Positions 24,742-34,259 are shown, numbered from the stretch's first letter. The stretch: DNA of 64,000 nucleotides from Bacillus sp. HNG (GCF_003400205.1 NZ_QUQV01000001.1:248001-312000); one strand, 5' to 3'. The notes: generated from the sequence alone by a model not told the origin. Program-made: numbers and translations.

Positions 24742-25893
24742 TTACTTCTTCAATGTATAATAGTTCTTTATACGTGTAGCTGCTATAGACTCATATAGTG
24801 AATTGGTTAAACTGTTTCCACCCTTTGCATCAAGACCAAGTTCCCATATCATCATGCCGCCAAAACCATGATTCAAGGAAAGCTCTGTTTTTCTTGTCAT
24901 CATTGTTTGGCCATTATAATAATAGGTTGTACCATTCATATTGACGGTATCTTTTACGGCATTTTCAGGGTTGTTTTCAATAATTGCATCATATGATACT
25001 GGCTTGATAGATGAATCAGCAGGTTGCCCATAAAATGGAACACCTAAAACAAGTTTACTCTTAGGGAGTTTGTGGGAATCAAACAACGTTGACCAGTAGT
25101 TCACAATACTCTCGGTAAATGGGTAGGGAGATAAATTCTCGGCATGATAACCGCCATCCCATTGGCCATCATAAGCCATAATGTTGACATGGTCGACATA
25201 TTGAAACATGGTCGGCTCATATTTTACATAACCAAGCTCTGTTAATGTTTGTCCATGAATTTTTGAGTGTACAGCAATTGATAATTCCTTGTTATTTGCA
25301 TGTAGCTTATCACCTAGAATTTTAATAAATTGATGAAGATTCTTGGCATCTGCATCAGTACGTGGATGTTCAAAATCGATATCAATACCATCCAGATTTT
25401 CTCGTTCAACTACTCCAATTAACGCATTGACGAGCTTTGTTTGGGAATTAGTATTTGAGAGAGCTGCTGAAAAATAATCATACGATTCGCCGCCATTCAT
25501 ATGGAACCAACCACCAACAGCAAGCATTGCCTTCGTATGATGCTTATGTGCATTTGTAACCATATTTCTTAGATTATCTACTGCGTGTTCACCTGTAAAA
25601 AGGATCTGACCATCCTTTGTTGGATGAACAAAGGAAAAGATGATATGCGTTAATTTCGAATAATCGATTTGATTAGGATCTCGAAAATCCTGGATATACC
25701 CGACTAAAACCTTTGACTGAGCTTTATCTAGTTTAGGCATTTCTTTAGGAACAGGTGTTTTGGAAGATTGCGGTGCATTCTTTGTTATTTTATTTTCAGG
25801 TTGATTTTCGGTCGATCGTATCGTACCTGTTAAAAATCCACCAATGAATATCACAACTAATAAAATAGGTAGGATGAAAAATTGTTTTTTCAA
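24742..25893 (-). CDS. Membrane-anchored/secreted GH18 chitinase-like hydrolase
   Basis: A 383-residue protein with an N-terminal signal-anchor (about 5-24), a 35-residue Pro/Lys-rich linker and a GH18 barrel. The catalytic motif LDGIDIDFEHP gives Glu175 as acid/base with the preceding aspartates intact. KVLVGYIQDF, HIIFSFV, MLAVGGWF, VNIMAYDGQW and GMMIWELGLDAKG complete the family pattern. The TTG start at 25893 lies eight bases after AGGAGG. It probably cleaves beta-1,4-linked GlcNAc polymers or peptidoglycan-like glycans outside the membrane. It stands alone between two convergent units. Confidence 0.88.
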   Translation of the reverse strand: MKKQFFILPILLVVIFIGGFLTGTIRSTENQPENKITKNAPQSSKTPVPKEMPKLDKAQSKVLVGYIQDFRDPNQIDYSKLTHIIFSFVHPTKDGQILFTGEHAVDNLRNMVTNAHKHHTKAMLAVGGWFHMNGGESYDYFSAALSNTNSQTKLVNALIGVVERENLDGIDIDFEHPRTDADAKNLHQFIKILGDKLHANNKELSIAVHSKIHGQTLTELGYVKYEPTMFQYVDHVNIMAYDGQWDGGYHAENLSPYPFTESIVNYWSTLFDSHKLPKSKLVLGVPFYGQPADSSIKPVSYDAIIENNPENAVKDTVNMNGTTYYYNGQTMMTRKTELSLNHGFGGMMIWELGLDAKGGNSLTNSLYESIAATRIKNYYTLKK

Positions 25894-25978
25894 GATGCTG
25901 TCCTCCTGTTACTTTATCCTTAAAATTGTATCAAACAGTTTATGCTTGTGGATGTGGTAATATCATCCTATATAAAGA

Positions 25979-26094
25979 TGTTCAAAAAGTAACCAAATGA
26001 TAAGCTGCGAACCTCGGCGTCACTCGGTCTCTCCGGTCCTCGAGCCGCGAGTTCCTTGCTCTTCTTGCTTTGCAATTCATCGACTTTTTGAACA
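25979..26094. repeat. Palindromic intergenic element, copy 3 (TGTTCAAAAAG ends)
   Basis: A 116-bp segment that begins TGTTCAAAAAGT and ends ACTTTTTGAACA, so the outer 12 bases are perfect inverted repeats. The interior (CGGCGTCACTCGGTCTCTCC, CGAGCCGCGAG) differs from the other two copies, so only the ends define the family. It lies between the GH18 gene and the helicase gene. Confidence 0.7.
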
Positions 26095-26171
26095 CATATT
26101 ATATACATAATATTTTTTGTCAGTCCTATATAAACTAAAAACATTACGTCATGTTGGCAAGGAGCAAATAA

Positions 26172-28661
26172 ATGAGCATTCAACTCGAGCCGTACTATAA
26201 TCAAGCAGTCGAACGAGCAAAACAGATGATAATCGATGATATCCAGCATTATTTAGAACAAAAAGAAACGTTCCCCTCTTATGAACAATATGTACGTGAA
26301 CGCGGGGACTTTATCGAACAACTTTGGCTAAATGCTTGGTTGAATACCGCAGTGCAGGCACCTATTTCAGAAAAAAAAGCCTATTTAGAGGAACACGGTT
26401 TTGATGTAGAAGGCGTCGCAAAAAAACTGCTTAATAAATTATTTCGAACAGAGATTCGTGATGTCGAGCCTTATGACTTTATTTCCTGGCTTGAGGACAA
26501 ATTTGCAAATCAACCGAATGAATGGGAGAAAAAATACCAATCAGCAAGAGAAAATTTTGAAGCTCGAATGAAGAAACAACAGGAGAGAGAAGAAAAGAGA
26601 AAATTCATTCTTAAGCTCAATTTTTATCTTAACGAGATTTTAAGTGACAACTACGAAGAACTATACCTAAGAATTCGATATTTACTTGGTAGCCATTTAT
26701 CCATTGAAATTGATCAAAAAGGAATGGTTTTATCCTCAGAAGATATAACCTTTGCTTCTTATTTATATAAAGAAACAGAACTCGCTCATAACCGTTATTT
26801 CTACCAAGAAAACTTGATTGAGCAATACGAAGATCTCATTTTACATCAACTCATAGATTTCGGTCCTAATTGGTTAAAATCTCACTTTCCAGAACACTTG
26901 TTTGAAGAATGTAAAATTAGCTTCCAGGAACCATTATCTGATGCATTTTTACAGGAAGTGGCATATGAGTACTTCCTAGATGTTCGTGATGATTTATTTG
27001 AGGATATTTTAGAGGAATATGTTTCTGATCTTGTGAAGTTGATTGATATTCCCTTTGATTTGGACACTCATAAAGAAATATTTGAACGAAATATTACCGA
27101 GCGAAAAGAACGAGTCGAAAAGGAAAAAGAGGAACTTAGACGTCAGAAGGAAGAAGAACAAAGGATGATTGAAAATATTTTCGGACAGGCCTATCATTTA
27201 TCTCCTGGACGAAATATCCAATATATTCTTCATGTTGGAGAAACAAACACGGGTAAGACGTTTCAAGCAATTCAAAGAATGAAGGAAGCAAATAGCGGGA
27301 TCTATTTAGCTCCATTACGATTATTAGCACTTGAAATCTTTGAGAAATTGAACAATGAAGGTGTACCTTGTAATTTAAAAACAGGTGAGGAAGAAAAGGT
27401 TGTAGAGGGTGCAAATCATCTATCAGCAACTGTTGAAATGCTAAGAGAAAAAGACTTTTATGAAATTGTTGTAATTGATGAGGCACAGATGATTTCCGAT
27501 AAAGACCGTGGCTTCTCGTGGTATAAAGCTATTACAAATGCAAATGCAAAAGAGGTTCATATTATTTGTAGCTTTCATGCAAAATGGATGATCCTTCAGT
27601 TGCTTGGAAACTCAAATGTAGAAGTGCACGAATATCATCGGGATGTTCCACTAGAGATAGAAACTCAATTATTTCGTTTAAATCAAAGTCGAAAAGGGGA
27701 TGCACTTGTTTGCTTTTCAAGAAGAAGGGTGCTTGAAACAGCTTCTGAGCTACAACGAAATGGACGTCGAGTGAGTATGATCTACGGTAGTATGCCTCCA
27801 GAAACGAGGAAAAAGCAGATTGAACGTTTCAATAACGGCGAAACAACTGTAATAGTAGCTACGGATGCAATCGGAATGGGATTAAACTTACCAATTCGAC
27901 GGATTGTTTTTTTAGAAAATGATAAATTTGATGGAACAAGAAGAAGATTATTAACCTCTCAGGAAGTGAAGCAAATTGCAGGACGTGCAGGGAGACGAGG
28001 AATTTACGATATTGGGAAAGTGGCGTTTACAAGTGATATTAAGACAATGACACGTCTATTAGAGCAAGAAGATGAACCACTTAGAGGCTTTGCAATTGCA
28101 CCAACAAATGCGGTTCTGGAACGTTTTCAAAAATACTCGCGAAAAATGAGAATGTTCTTCTACCTTTGGGATCAATTTAAAAGTCCAGAAGGTACAAAAA
28201 AAGCAAGTCTTTACGAGGAACGAATGCTGTATGAATTAGTTGAGGACACAATCATTGAGGCAAAGCTTTCATTACCAGACCTATACGGCTTTTTGCATTT
28301 GCCTTTTTCGTCAAATGAACCCTCACTAAGAGCGCAGTGGAAGAAAACTCTCGAGGCGATTGTCGATGGAGCGCCCTTACCTGATCCAATTTTAAAGGAA
28401 TCTGGACTTGAGGAACTTGAACTTTCTTATAAAGCGGTGGGTCTTCATTTGTTATTCCTTTATAAATTAGAAAAGCACACAGAAGCTCATTATTGGGAAA
28501 GAGTTAGGGTAGAAATTAGTGATAAAATCCATGAACATATAAAATCAGGTATCCAGACAACTAAAAGAGTATGTAAACGTTGCGGTAAAAACCTTCCAAT
28601 CGGATTCTCGTTTGCTATATGTAATGAATGCTATTTCGAACGACCAAGAAGAAGAGGATAA
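26172..28661 (+). CDS. Suv3-like DEAD/DEAH-box RNA helicase
   Basis: An 829-residue superfamily 2 helicase. The N-terminal 330 residues are charged and helical with a basic/acidic coiled coil near 300-335 (RKERVEKEKEELRRQKEEEQ). Walker A HVGETNTGKTF is at about 353-363 and Walker B VIDEAQM at about 433-439; the GETNTGKT form is characteristic of mitochondrial SUV3-type helicases. TDAIGMGLNLPIRRIVF and QIAGRAGRRG are motifs V and VI. The C terminus has a zinc-ribbon pair (CKRCGKN, then CNEC). The family unwinds RNA with ATP; the bacterial role is not settled. AAGGAG precedes ATG at 26172. Confidence 0.88.
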   Translation: MSIQLEPYYNQAVERAKQMIIDDIQHYLEQKETFPSYEQYVRERGDFIEQLWLNAWLNTAVQAPISEKKAYLEEHGFDVEGVAKKLLNKLFRTEIRDVEPYDFISWLEDKFANQPNEWEKKYQSARENFEARMKKQQEREEKRKFILKLNFYLNEILSDNYEELYLRIRYLLGSHLSIEIDQKGMVLSSEDITFASYLYKETELAHNRYFYQENLIEQYEDLILHQLIDFGPNWLKSHFPEHLFEECKISFQEPLSDAFLQEVAYEYFLDVRDDLFEDILEEYVSDLVKLIDIPFDLDTHKEIFERNITERKERVEKEKEELRRQKEEEQRMIENIFGQAYHLSPGRNIQYILHVGETNTGKTFQAIQRMKEANSGIYLAPLRLLALEIFEKLNNEGVPCNLKTGEEEKVVEGANHLSATVEMLREKDFYEIVVIDEAQMISDKDRGFSWYKAITNANAKEVHIICSFHAKWMILQLLGNSNVEVHEYHRDVPLEIETQLFRLNQSRKGDALVCFSRRRVLETASELQRNGRRVSMIYGSMPPETRKKQIERFNNGETTVIVATDAIGMGLNLPIRRIVFLENDKFDGTRRRLLTSQEVKQIAGRAGRRGIYDIGKVAFTSDIKTMTRLLEQEDEPLRGFAIAPTNAVLERFQKYSRKMRMFFYLWDQFKSPEGTKKASLYEERMLYELVEDTIIEAKLSLPDLYGFLHLPFSSNEPSLRAQWKKTLEAIVDGAPLPDPILKESGLEELELSYKAVGLHLLFLYKLEKHTEAHYWERVRVEISDKIHEHIKSGIQTTKRVCKRCGKNLPIGFSFAICNECYFERPRRRG

Positions 28662-28677
28662 AACAAGCATGTATTTC

Positions 28678-28705
28678 AAAAAGTAGCTTAACGGCTACTT
28701 TTTTT
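28678..28705. terminator. Rho-independent terminator, helicase / LysE convergent
   Basis: The stem AAAAAGTAGC/GCTACTTTTT with a 6-nt loop has A and T runs on both sides, so it can stop both convergent genes. Confidence 0.9.
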
Positions 28706-28717
28706 GTTTCTATATTT

Positions 28718-29356
28718 TTATCCCCATAAGGTCTTGATACCCTGATAGGCAAAATAAACCCCGAAGCCAACTAAAGATAAACCAGATAAAACGGAAATCC
28801 AAATGAGAACTATACTATTAAGAAACTTACGAAATACAGTTGTAAGTGCTGCCACAAAAAGATCCCACAGGGTTAAGCCAAGAAAAATCATAGAGCTATA
28901 AATTAACAAATCACTTGTTCCGTTTTCTTGTGCTGTTTTAGCTAAAACGGATCCATAGATTCCAAGCCAAAATAAAATCGATAACGGACTTGTAATTGAC
29001 ATGATAAACCCCGTTAAAAAGCACTTTAATAGAGACTCTTTGTCGCGGTTATATTCAAGTTCAAGTGAATTAGCTCCAAGCATACTTTCCATTCCCGAAT
29101 AAAGCAGAATAAAGCCACCAAATAACCACAAAAACACTTGTACCGGTGGTATTTCAAGAAAATGAACTAGACCTAGGTAAACGATTAACATAAAGATAGC
29201 ATCGGCAATCATTGAGCCGAAGCCCACCACCCAGGCATGCCAAAATCCATTTTTAATTCCTTTATCTAAGCGTGCCGAATTAACCGGACCGATTGGAGCA
29301 GCTAGTGTCAAACCTAGAAGTATATAGCTAAATAAAATCGTTACATTCAAATGCAT
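28718..29356 (-). CDS. LysE-family amino acid exporter
   Basis: A 212-residue membrane protein with six hydrophobic segments. The N-terminal signature LAAPIGPVNSARLDKGIKNG near 18-37 and ITSPLSILFWLGIYGS near 121-136 are typical of LysE/RhtB exporters. These pump out amino acids such as lysine, threonine or homoserine lactone derivatives; the substrate here is unknown. The start follows GATGGAGTGA on the minus strand. It is monocistronic and diverges from the yknXYZ-like operon across about 315 bases that include an ECF-type promoter. Confidence 0.86.
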   Translation of the reverse strand: MHLNVTILFSYILLGLTLAAPIGPVNSARLDKGIKNGFWHAWVVGFGSMIADAIFMLIVYLGLVHFLEIPPVQVFLWLFGGFILLYSGMESMLGANSLELEYNRDKESLLKCFLTGFIMSITSPLSILFWLGIYGSVLAKTAQENGTSDLLIYSSMIFLGLTLWDLFVAALTTVFRKFLNSIVLIWISVLSGLSLVGFGVYFAYQGIKTLWG

Positions 29357-29528
29357 TCACTCCATCTACAACGAAATACAACTTGTACATTTTATGAAAA
29401 ACTTTTGAACGTATTACTGTTTGTCCAAAAAAATGGGATTTGTACGCAAAACAATTGTTCTTATCAATCAACTAGTTCTATCAGAGTGGGTCTTTTTATG
29501 TAAAAAAGGTATAAAATTTGTAAAAAAT

Positions 29529-29555
29529 TGAAACCTTTTGGCAATCTTTGCCGTC
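29529..29555 (+). promoter_or_regulatory. ECF sigma (SigW/M/X-type) promoter of the yknXYZ-like operon
   Basis: TGAAACCTTTTG (from 29529) with CGTC at 29552-29555 gives a TGAAAC-N17-CGTC pair, close to the cell-envelope-stress ECF consensus. It lies about 115 bases upstream of the yknX start. The B. subtilis yknWXYZ operon is in the SigW regulon. The CGTC -10 can also be used by SigM or SigX. The rest of the 29357-29671 gap holds no gene. Confidence 0.65.
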
Positions 29556-29671
29556 TTAATGATTAGGGATAAATTTGATATTTTTAATCACATTCAGCTT
29601 TGTTAAACAAAAAGTTTGTAGATAGAGAGATTCAGAATTTACCCGAAGAAATGAAAACAATAGGGGGAAAT

Positions 29672-30934
29672 ATGGTGAAGAAAAAGAAGGTTTTAATTTG
29701 GGTCTTGTCGATTGTGGGTGTCTTGGCAATCGCGGGTGGAGCAGCTGCCTTCTTGCTGAAAGAGCGAAGCGTTGCATCGGTTGGAAATCAAATGGAAGAA
29801 GTGAATGTAACCGTACAAAAAGCAAAAGAGCAAGAATTAATTGAAACGATTCTAGTAACAGGTGAAATCGTACCTGAGGGCGAGCAGAAGGTTTTCTTAA
29901 ATCCAGAGCATGGGGAAATCAATGAATATAAAGTAGATGAGAATCAAACTGTAAAAGCTGGTGACCCGCTGTTTGTCTATGATTCTTCAAAGTTAGATAC
30001 AGAACTAGCTCGAGCAACGAGAGAAAGAGATTTAATCCAGACACGAGCAAAAACGGAACAAAACCAAATTGCGGCATTAAATAAACGGATTGAACAAGCG
30101 AAAAAAGCTCTTGCCGCTCAAAAAAACAAACCAAAAACTGAAACTGAAGAAGGCACAGAACCACAAACAGTAGAAGAAGTTCCAGTTGAAGATGTGAACC
30201 AGCTTACAAGTGAAAAGGTACAAATGGAGCTTCAATACGAAAATACGAAATCAGAAATTACAGCAGCGAATGAACGAATCACAGAAATTACGAATCAGAA
30301 AAAAGAATTGACCGTTGTCAGTAAAATTGACGGCATCATTGTTAAAGTTAATAAAAATGTGGCTGCTACCGAAGCGGGTGCTAATGAGCCTGTTATACAT
30401 ATCATTTCTAGTAAACCTTATAAAGTGATTGGGACAATGAGTGAGTTTGATGCAGTTAAAATCCAACAAGGACAAGAAGTCATTGTCCGTCCAAAGGTTT
30501 ATAAGGATCGCGAATGGAAAGGTGTTGTCGAATCCGTTTCCCATTTTCCAAATGATAATGGCGGTGGAGGAGAAGGTGAGTTTTATGGAATGGGTGGTGG
30601 CGGAAATGTCACAATGTACCCTTTCAAGGTGGGAATAACAGACGACACATCTGAACTACGGCAAGGGTTTCACGTTTCTCTTGAGGTACGAATTCCCGGA
30701 ACTGAAATTCTCCCTGTTATCCCACATACCGCTATTTTAGATGAAGGTGGAGTAGCGGTTGTATATGTGTTAGCCGACGGGCTCTTACAAAGAAGAGAAG
30801 TTCAAACTGGATCAATGAACGATGAATTTATCCAAGTTACAGAAGGTGTTACAAAGGATGAACTTGTTGTTTTAACACCATACGAAGGAATGTACGACGG
30901 AATGGAAGTGACCTCCTTTGATGAAGTTGAGTAA
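29672..30934 (+). CDS. yknX: Periplasmic-adaptor/membrane fusion protein of an ABC efflux system
   Basis: 420 residues from the ATG at 29672, which follows AGGGGGA; the frame from 29600 is longer but has no ribosome site. It has an N-terminal membrane anchor (VLIWVLSIVGVLAIAGGAAA), then a barrel-sandwich (biotinyl-lipoyl-like) domain (ETILVTGEIVPEGEQKVFL, then KIDGIIVKVNKNV), a coiled-coil hairpin of about 110 residues and a beta-barrel domain with a Gly-rich loop (GGGGEGEFYGMGGGG). It is a HlyD/MacA-family adaptor. The next two genes encode the matching ATPase and permease, the arrangement of yknXYZ, which in B. subtilis protects against the SdpC toxin. No yknW homologue is present in front. 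Confidence 0.85.
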   Translation: MVKKKKVLIWVLSIVGVLAIAGGAAAFLLKERSVASVGNQMEEVNVTVQKAKEQELIETILVTGEIVPEGEQKVFLNPEHGEINEYKVDENQTVKAGDPLFVYDSSKLDTELARATRERDLIQTRAKTEQNQIAALNKRIEQAKKALAAQKNKPKTETEEGTEPQTVEEVPVEDVNQLTSEKVQMELQYENTKSEITAANERITEITNQKKELTVVSKIDGIIVKVNKNVAATEAGANEPVIHIISSKPYKVIGTMSEFDAVKIQQGQEVIVRPKVYKDREWKGVVESVSHFPNDNGGGGEGEFYGMGGGGNVTMYPFKVGITDDTSELRQGFHVSLEVRIPGTEILPVIPHTAILDEGGVAVVYVLADGLLQRREVQTGSMNDEFIQVTEGVTKDELVVLTPYEGMYDGMEVTSFDEVE

Positions 30935-31598
30935 GATTACAAAGATATATGGAAATGGTGCACTTGAAGTACCGGTTTTACACGGAATTGATTTAACGAT
31001 TGAAGATGGGGAATTCATTGCCATTATGGGTCCATCTGGTTCAGGGAAATCCACTTTAATGAATATTATTGGATTTCTAGACTCGCCAACTTCAGGTACG
31101 TTTGAATTAAATGAGGAGAAAATTGGCTTGGTCAAGGATAACAAGCTTGCAAAATTAAGAAACGAGCATGTCGGTTTCGTTTTTCAGCAATTCTTTCTGT
31201 TGCCAAGACATAATGCACTAAAAAATGTCGAATCTCCACTTATATATGCAGGCGTGCCGAAGCGGGAACGCACCGAAAGAGCTAAACAAATGTTAGACAA
31301 GGTTGGACTCGGGGATCGGGTCAAACATTTACCGAATCAGCTTTCAGGTGGACAAAAACAAAGGGTGGCGATTGCAAGAGCACTTGTAAATAATCCTTCG
31401 ATTGTATTAGCAGACGAACCAACTGGTGCTCTTGACTCTAAAACGAGTGAACAAATCATGGAACTAATGGTTCAACTAAACAAAGAAGGTAGAACCGTCA
31501 TCATCGTCACGCACGAGGAAGAAGTGGCAGCATATGCAAATAGGGTTATCACCTTAAAAGACGGGATGATAACGGATGATCAGAGGAGAAGTCTATGA
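30921..31598 (+). CDS. yknY: ABC transporter ATP-binding protein (YknY/MacB-type)
   Basis: A 225-residue ATPase with Walker A GPSGSGKST, Q-loop VFQQFFLLPR, signature LSGGQKQRVAIARAL, Walker B IVLADEPTGALDS and H-loop VTHEEEV. The order and the LPRHNALKNVESPLIYAG segment are typical of the LolD/MacB group. The ATG at 30921 is chosen over a TTG at 30918. It overlaps the end of yknX by 14 bases and the start of yknZ by 4, so all three genes form one translationally coupled operon. Confidence 0.92.
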   Translation: MKLSKITKIYGNGALEVPVLHGIDLTIEDGEFIAIMGPSGSGKSTLMNIIGFLDSPTSGTFELNEEKIGLVKDNKLAKLRNEHVGFVFQQFFLLPRHNALKNVESPLIYAGVPKRERTERAKQMLDKVGLGDRVKHLPNQLSGGQKQRVAIARALVNNPSIVLADEPTGALDSKTSEQIMELMVQLNKEGRTVIIVTHEEEVAAYANRVITLKDGMITDDQRRSL

Positions 31599-32806
31599 GT
31601 CTATTAGAAAGCTTCAAAGTAGCATTGTCCTCGATATGGAATCATAAGATTCGGTCTATTTTAACGATGCTCGGGATTATCATTGGCGTAGCCGCTGTTA
31701 TTATAATTGTAGCTATTGGACAAGGCGCCAAAACGAAAATGACAGAGGAACTATTTAGCCTTGAAAAAAATGCGGTCGATATTTGGTATCAGCCAATGCC
31801 TAAAGAGGGAGAAGAAGAATCCGAAATGTTCTGGGTAGAACCTGAATTAACCTCTGAAGATGTTGAAACTCTTTCCCAAGTTCCTGGTGTAAAAGCTGTA
31901 ATTGCCACAAACCAAGGCTGGGGACCCATGACTTATAATGATAAACAGGGCGAAATGGAAATTACCGGGGTTGGACCTGAATTCTTTACAGCTCGCGATA
32001 TTCAAATTGTCGAGGGTCGACCAATCAATGCTCGCGACAACGATGGAAGAAATCGTGTCGTAATGATTGATACTGTAGCAAGAGAAAAATTCTTTAAAGA
32101 CAAAATAGATGTAATCGGTGAAATTGTCGACCTAAATGGGAACCCCTATAAGTTGGTCGGTGTCTATGAATCGCCGATTCCTGAACAATATCGTTACAAT
32201 GAATCAGGCGAAATGCTCATGCCGCGAGGAGTTATTTCGATGATGTTTGGAAATCGAGAAATCGAGCGCTTAGCTATTATTGCTGATGATCCAGAACGAA
32301 TATCTGAAATCGGTCGCTCTGCCGCTGATACATTAACTAGAGCAAAAAAGCTCGAAGACGGGATGTACACAGTAAACGATTTCTCACAATATGAACAAGA
32401 AGTGGATACCGTCCTTACCATTATGACTTTGGTAATCGGAAGTATTGCAGGGATTTCCTTGTTAGTAGGTGGAATCGGTGTGATGAACATTATGCTCGTT
32501 TCTGTTACAGAAAGAACGAGAGAAATTGGTTTGCGAAAAGCACTTGGTGCAACACGTGGACGTATTTTACTTCAATTTTTAATTGAATCGATGACATTAA
32601 CCTCATTAGGAGGTCTACTTGGAATTGGACTTGCAGCACTAGGAACCATTATCGTATCAATTTATTCACCAATCTCCGCGAGCGTGAGTCCACTTGTCGT
32701 GATCATTGGCGTTGGATTTTCCGCATTCATTGGGATTATTTTTGGTATCTTACCGGCAAACAAAGCTTCAAAGCTTAGTCCAATTGATGCATTACGTTAT
32801 GAATAA
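31595..32806 (+). CDS. yknZ: ABC transporter permease (YknZ/MacB-type)
   Basis: A 403-residue FtsX/MacB-like permease. It has one N-terminal membrane helix (SILTMLGIIIGVAAVIIIVA), a large extracellular MacB core domain (about 45-270) and three C-terminal helices. MLVSVTERTREIGLRKALGATR marks the FtsX module. With YknX and YknY it forms an envelope-stress efflux or defence complex. It starts at ATG 31595 inside the end of yknY and ends at a terminator that overlaps its stop codon. Confidence 0.92.
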   Translation: MSLLESFKVALSSIWNHKIRSILTMLGIIIGVAAVIIIVAIGQGAKTKMTEELFSLEKNAVDIWYQPMPKEGEEESEMFWVEPELTSEDVETLSQVPGVKAVIATNQGWGPMTYNDKQGEMEITGVGPEFFTARDIQIVEGRPINARDNDGRNRVVMIDTVAREKFFKDKIDVIGEIVDLNGNPYKLVGVYESPIPEQYRYNESGEMLMPRGVISMMFGNREIERLAIIADDPERISEIGRSAADTLTRAKKLEDGMYTVNDFSQYEQEVDTVLTIMTLVIGSIAGISLLVGGIGVMNIMLVSVTERTREIGLRKALGATRGRILLQFLIESMTLTSLGGLLGIGLAALGTIIVSIYSPISASVSPLVVIIGVGFSAFIGIIFGILPANKASKLSPIDALRYE

Positions 32807-32830
32807 GGCTGGATCTCCAGCCTTTTTTTA
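32805..32830 (+). terminator. Rho-independent terminator after yknZ
   Basis: The perfect stem AAGGCTGGA/TCCAGCCTT with a 2-nt centre and a T run starts inside the yknZ stop codon. Confidence 0.93.
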
Positions 32831-32897
32831 TTTTTAAATAATAATGAAAATATCTGGTAAACTAAGATTGGATAAAGGTACCAAGAGGAGGATTCAT

Positions 32898-33350
32898 TTG
32901 CAGGCTCAACATATCATGAAACGAGATGTAATCACCGTAAAGAATACGGACACGGTCAAAACTGTCGTCGAGAAATTTATACAATACGGAATAAGTGGGC
33001 TTCCTGTAATCGATGATAATAATCATATAATTGGATATATAAGTGATGGAGACATCATGCGTTTTATCGGAAAACATAAAGACATTATGATAAACACATT
33101 TGACTATATGGCAGTTATTAAGGATCAGGATGAATATGAGGAACGGGCCCAGAAATTACTTGAACTAAACGTAATGGAGGTTGCCAAAACATCCGTTTTA
33201 AAGATAGCTTATAGCGAAAAAGTGGAAAATATTGCAGCCATCCTTGGAAAAAAGCATATCAAGAAACTGCCTGTTGAAAGAGATGGAAAGTTAGTTGGAA
33301 TTATTAGCCGTGGTGACGTCATTCGAGAATCATTTAGAAGTTTGTTGTAA
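32898..33350 (+). CDS. CBS-domain pair protein
   Basis: The TTG start at 32898 follows AGAGGAGGATTCA and gives a 150-residue protein beginning MQAQHIMKRDVITVKNTDTV, the usual start of a CBS-pair protein. An ATG at 32844 in frame has no ribosome site. CBS1 covers about 5-60 (ISGLPVIDDNNHIIGYISDGD) and CBS2 about 85-145 (KKLPVERDGKLVGIISRGD). Such pairs bind adenine nucleotides and act as energy or ligand sensors; no effector domain is present. It stands between yknZ and an esterase, each with its own terminator. Confidence 0.88.
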   Translation: MQAQHIMKRDVITVKNTDTVKTVVEKFIQYGISGLPVIDDNNHIIGYISDGDIMRFIGKHKDIMINTFDYMAVIKDQDEYEERAQKLLELNVMEVAKTSVLKIAYSEKVENIAAILGKKHIKKLPVERDGKLVGIISRGDVIRESFRSLL

Positions 33351-33373
33351 AAAGGAGACCCCTCCTTTTTTTA
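33349..33373 (+). terminator. Rho-independent terminator
   Basis: The stem AAAAAGGAG/CTCCTTTTT with a 4-nt loop begins at the CBS gene's stop codon. Confidence 0.85.
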
Positions 33374-33443
33374 TTTTTCCTAGAGGAAGTTACCAAAAAA
33401 TGTCGAAATTTTATAGATAGACATTCAAAAAGGTGGGAGAAGA

Positions 33444-34259
33444 ATGATTCATGAAAAGTATGAATTACAACATAATGATGAAAAAGCTGAGCTATACACG
33501 TATATCTTAGATAATTCCCCAAGTATTGACCCAGACCGGAGAAGGCCAATGATTGTCATCTGCCCCGGTGGTGGCTATGTACATACATCTGACCGTGAAG
33601 CAGAACCTGTTGCCATAGAGATGCTCAGTAAAGGATTTCACGCAAGTATTCTCAGGTATAGTGTGGAACCAGCTGTTTTTCCAACATCCTTGGGCCAATT
33701 AGCAAGTGCAATTGGCTTAATTCGTGACCATGCTGAGAGCTGGAATGTAGATCCCGATAAGATCATGGTTATGGGTTTTTCGGCTGGTGGCCATTTAACA
33801 GCAAGTTTAGGCGTTTTCTGGAATCGGGAGTTTCTAACAGAACAACTCACATATTCAAAAGAGCAAATTAAACCAAATGGATTAATTTTAAGCTATCCGG
33901 TTATTTCTTCAGGCGCTTATGCACACGAAGGGAGCTTCAAAGCATTATTGGGAGAAAAGTTCGAAGACCAACATAGTCGTGACTTTTTATCACTGGAAAA
34001 CCAAGTATCAAATGAAACTCCACCGACTTTTTTATGGCATACGGTATCAGACACTGCTGTCCCAGTGGAAAACAGCATGCTATTTGCACAAAGCTTATTA
34101 AAACACAACGTCCCGCTCGAAATGCATATCTATCCTAATGGTGTCCATGGATTATCTCTCGGAACAGAGGAAACACAATCAAACGGACGAGCTGATCATA
34201 TTCAACCAGAGATAGAAAATTGGATTGAGATGGCAGCTAGATGGATAAAAGGATTATAA
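33444..34259 (+). CDS. Alpha/beta hydrolase, BD-FAE/acetylxylan esterase-like
   Basis: A 271-residue cytosolic alpha/beta hydrolase. The oxyanion-hole motif CPGGGYVH lies near 41-48, the nucleophile elbow GFSAGGH near 112-118, and the acid and base are Asp in HTVSDTAVP and His in NGVHGLS near 231-237. This pattern is shared by bifunctional feruloyl/acetyl-xylan esterases and other carbohydrate deacylases. The substrate is unknown. AAGGTGGGAGAAG precedes ATG at 33444. It is monocistronic. Confidence 0.85.
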   Translation: MIHEKYELQHNDEKAELYTYILDNSPSIDPDRRRPMIVICPGGGYVHTSDREAEPVAIEMLSKGFHASILRYSVEPAVFPTSLGQLASAIGLIRDHAESWNVDPDKIMVMGFSAGGHLTASLGVFWNREFLTEQLTYSKEQIKPNGLILSYPVISSGAYAHEGSFKALLGEKFEDQHSRDFLSLENQVSNETPPTFLWHTVSDTAVPVENSMLFAQSLLKHNVPLEMHIYPNGVHGLSLGTEETQSNGRADHIQPEIENWIEMAARWIKGL

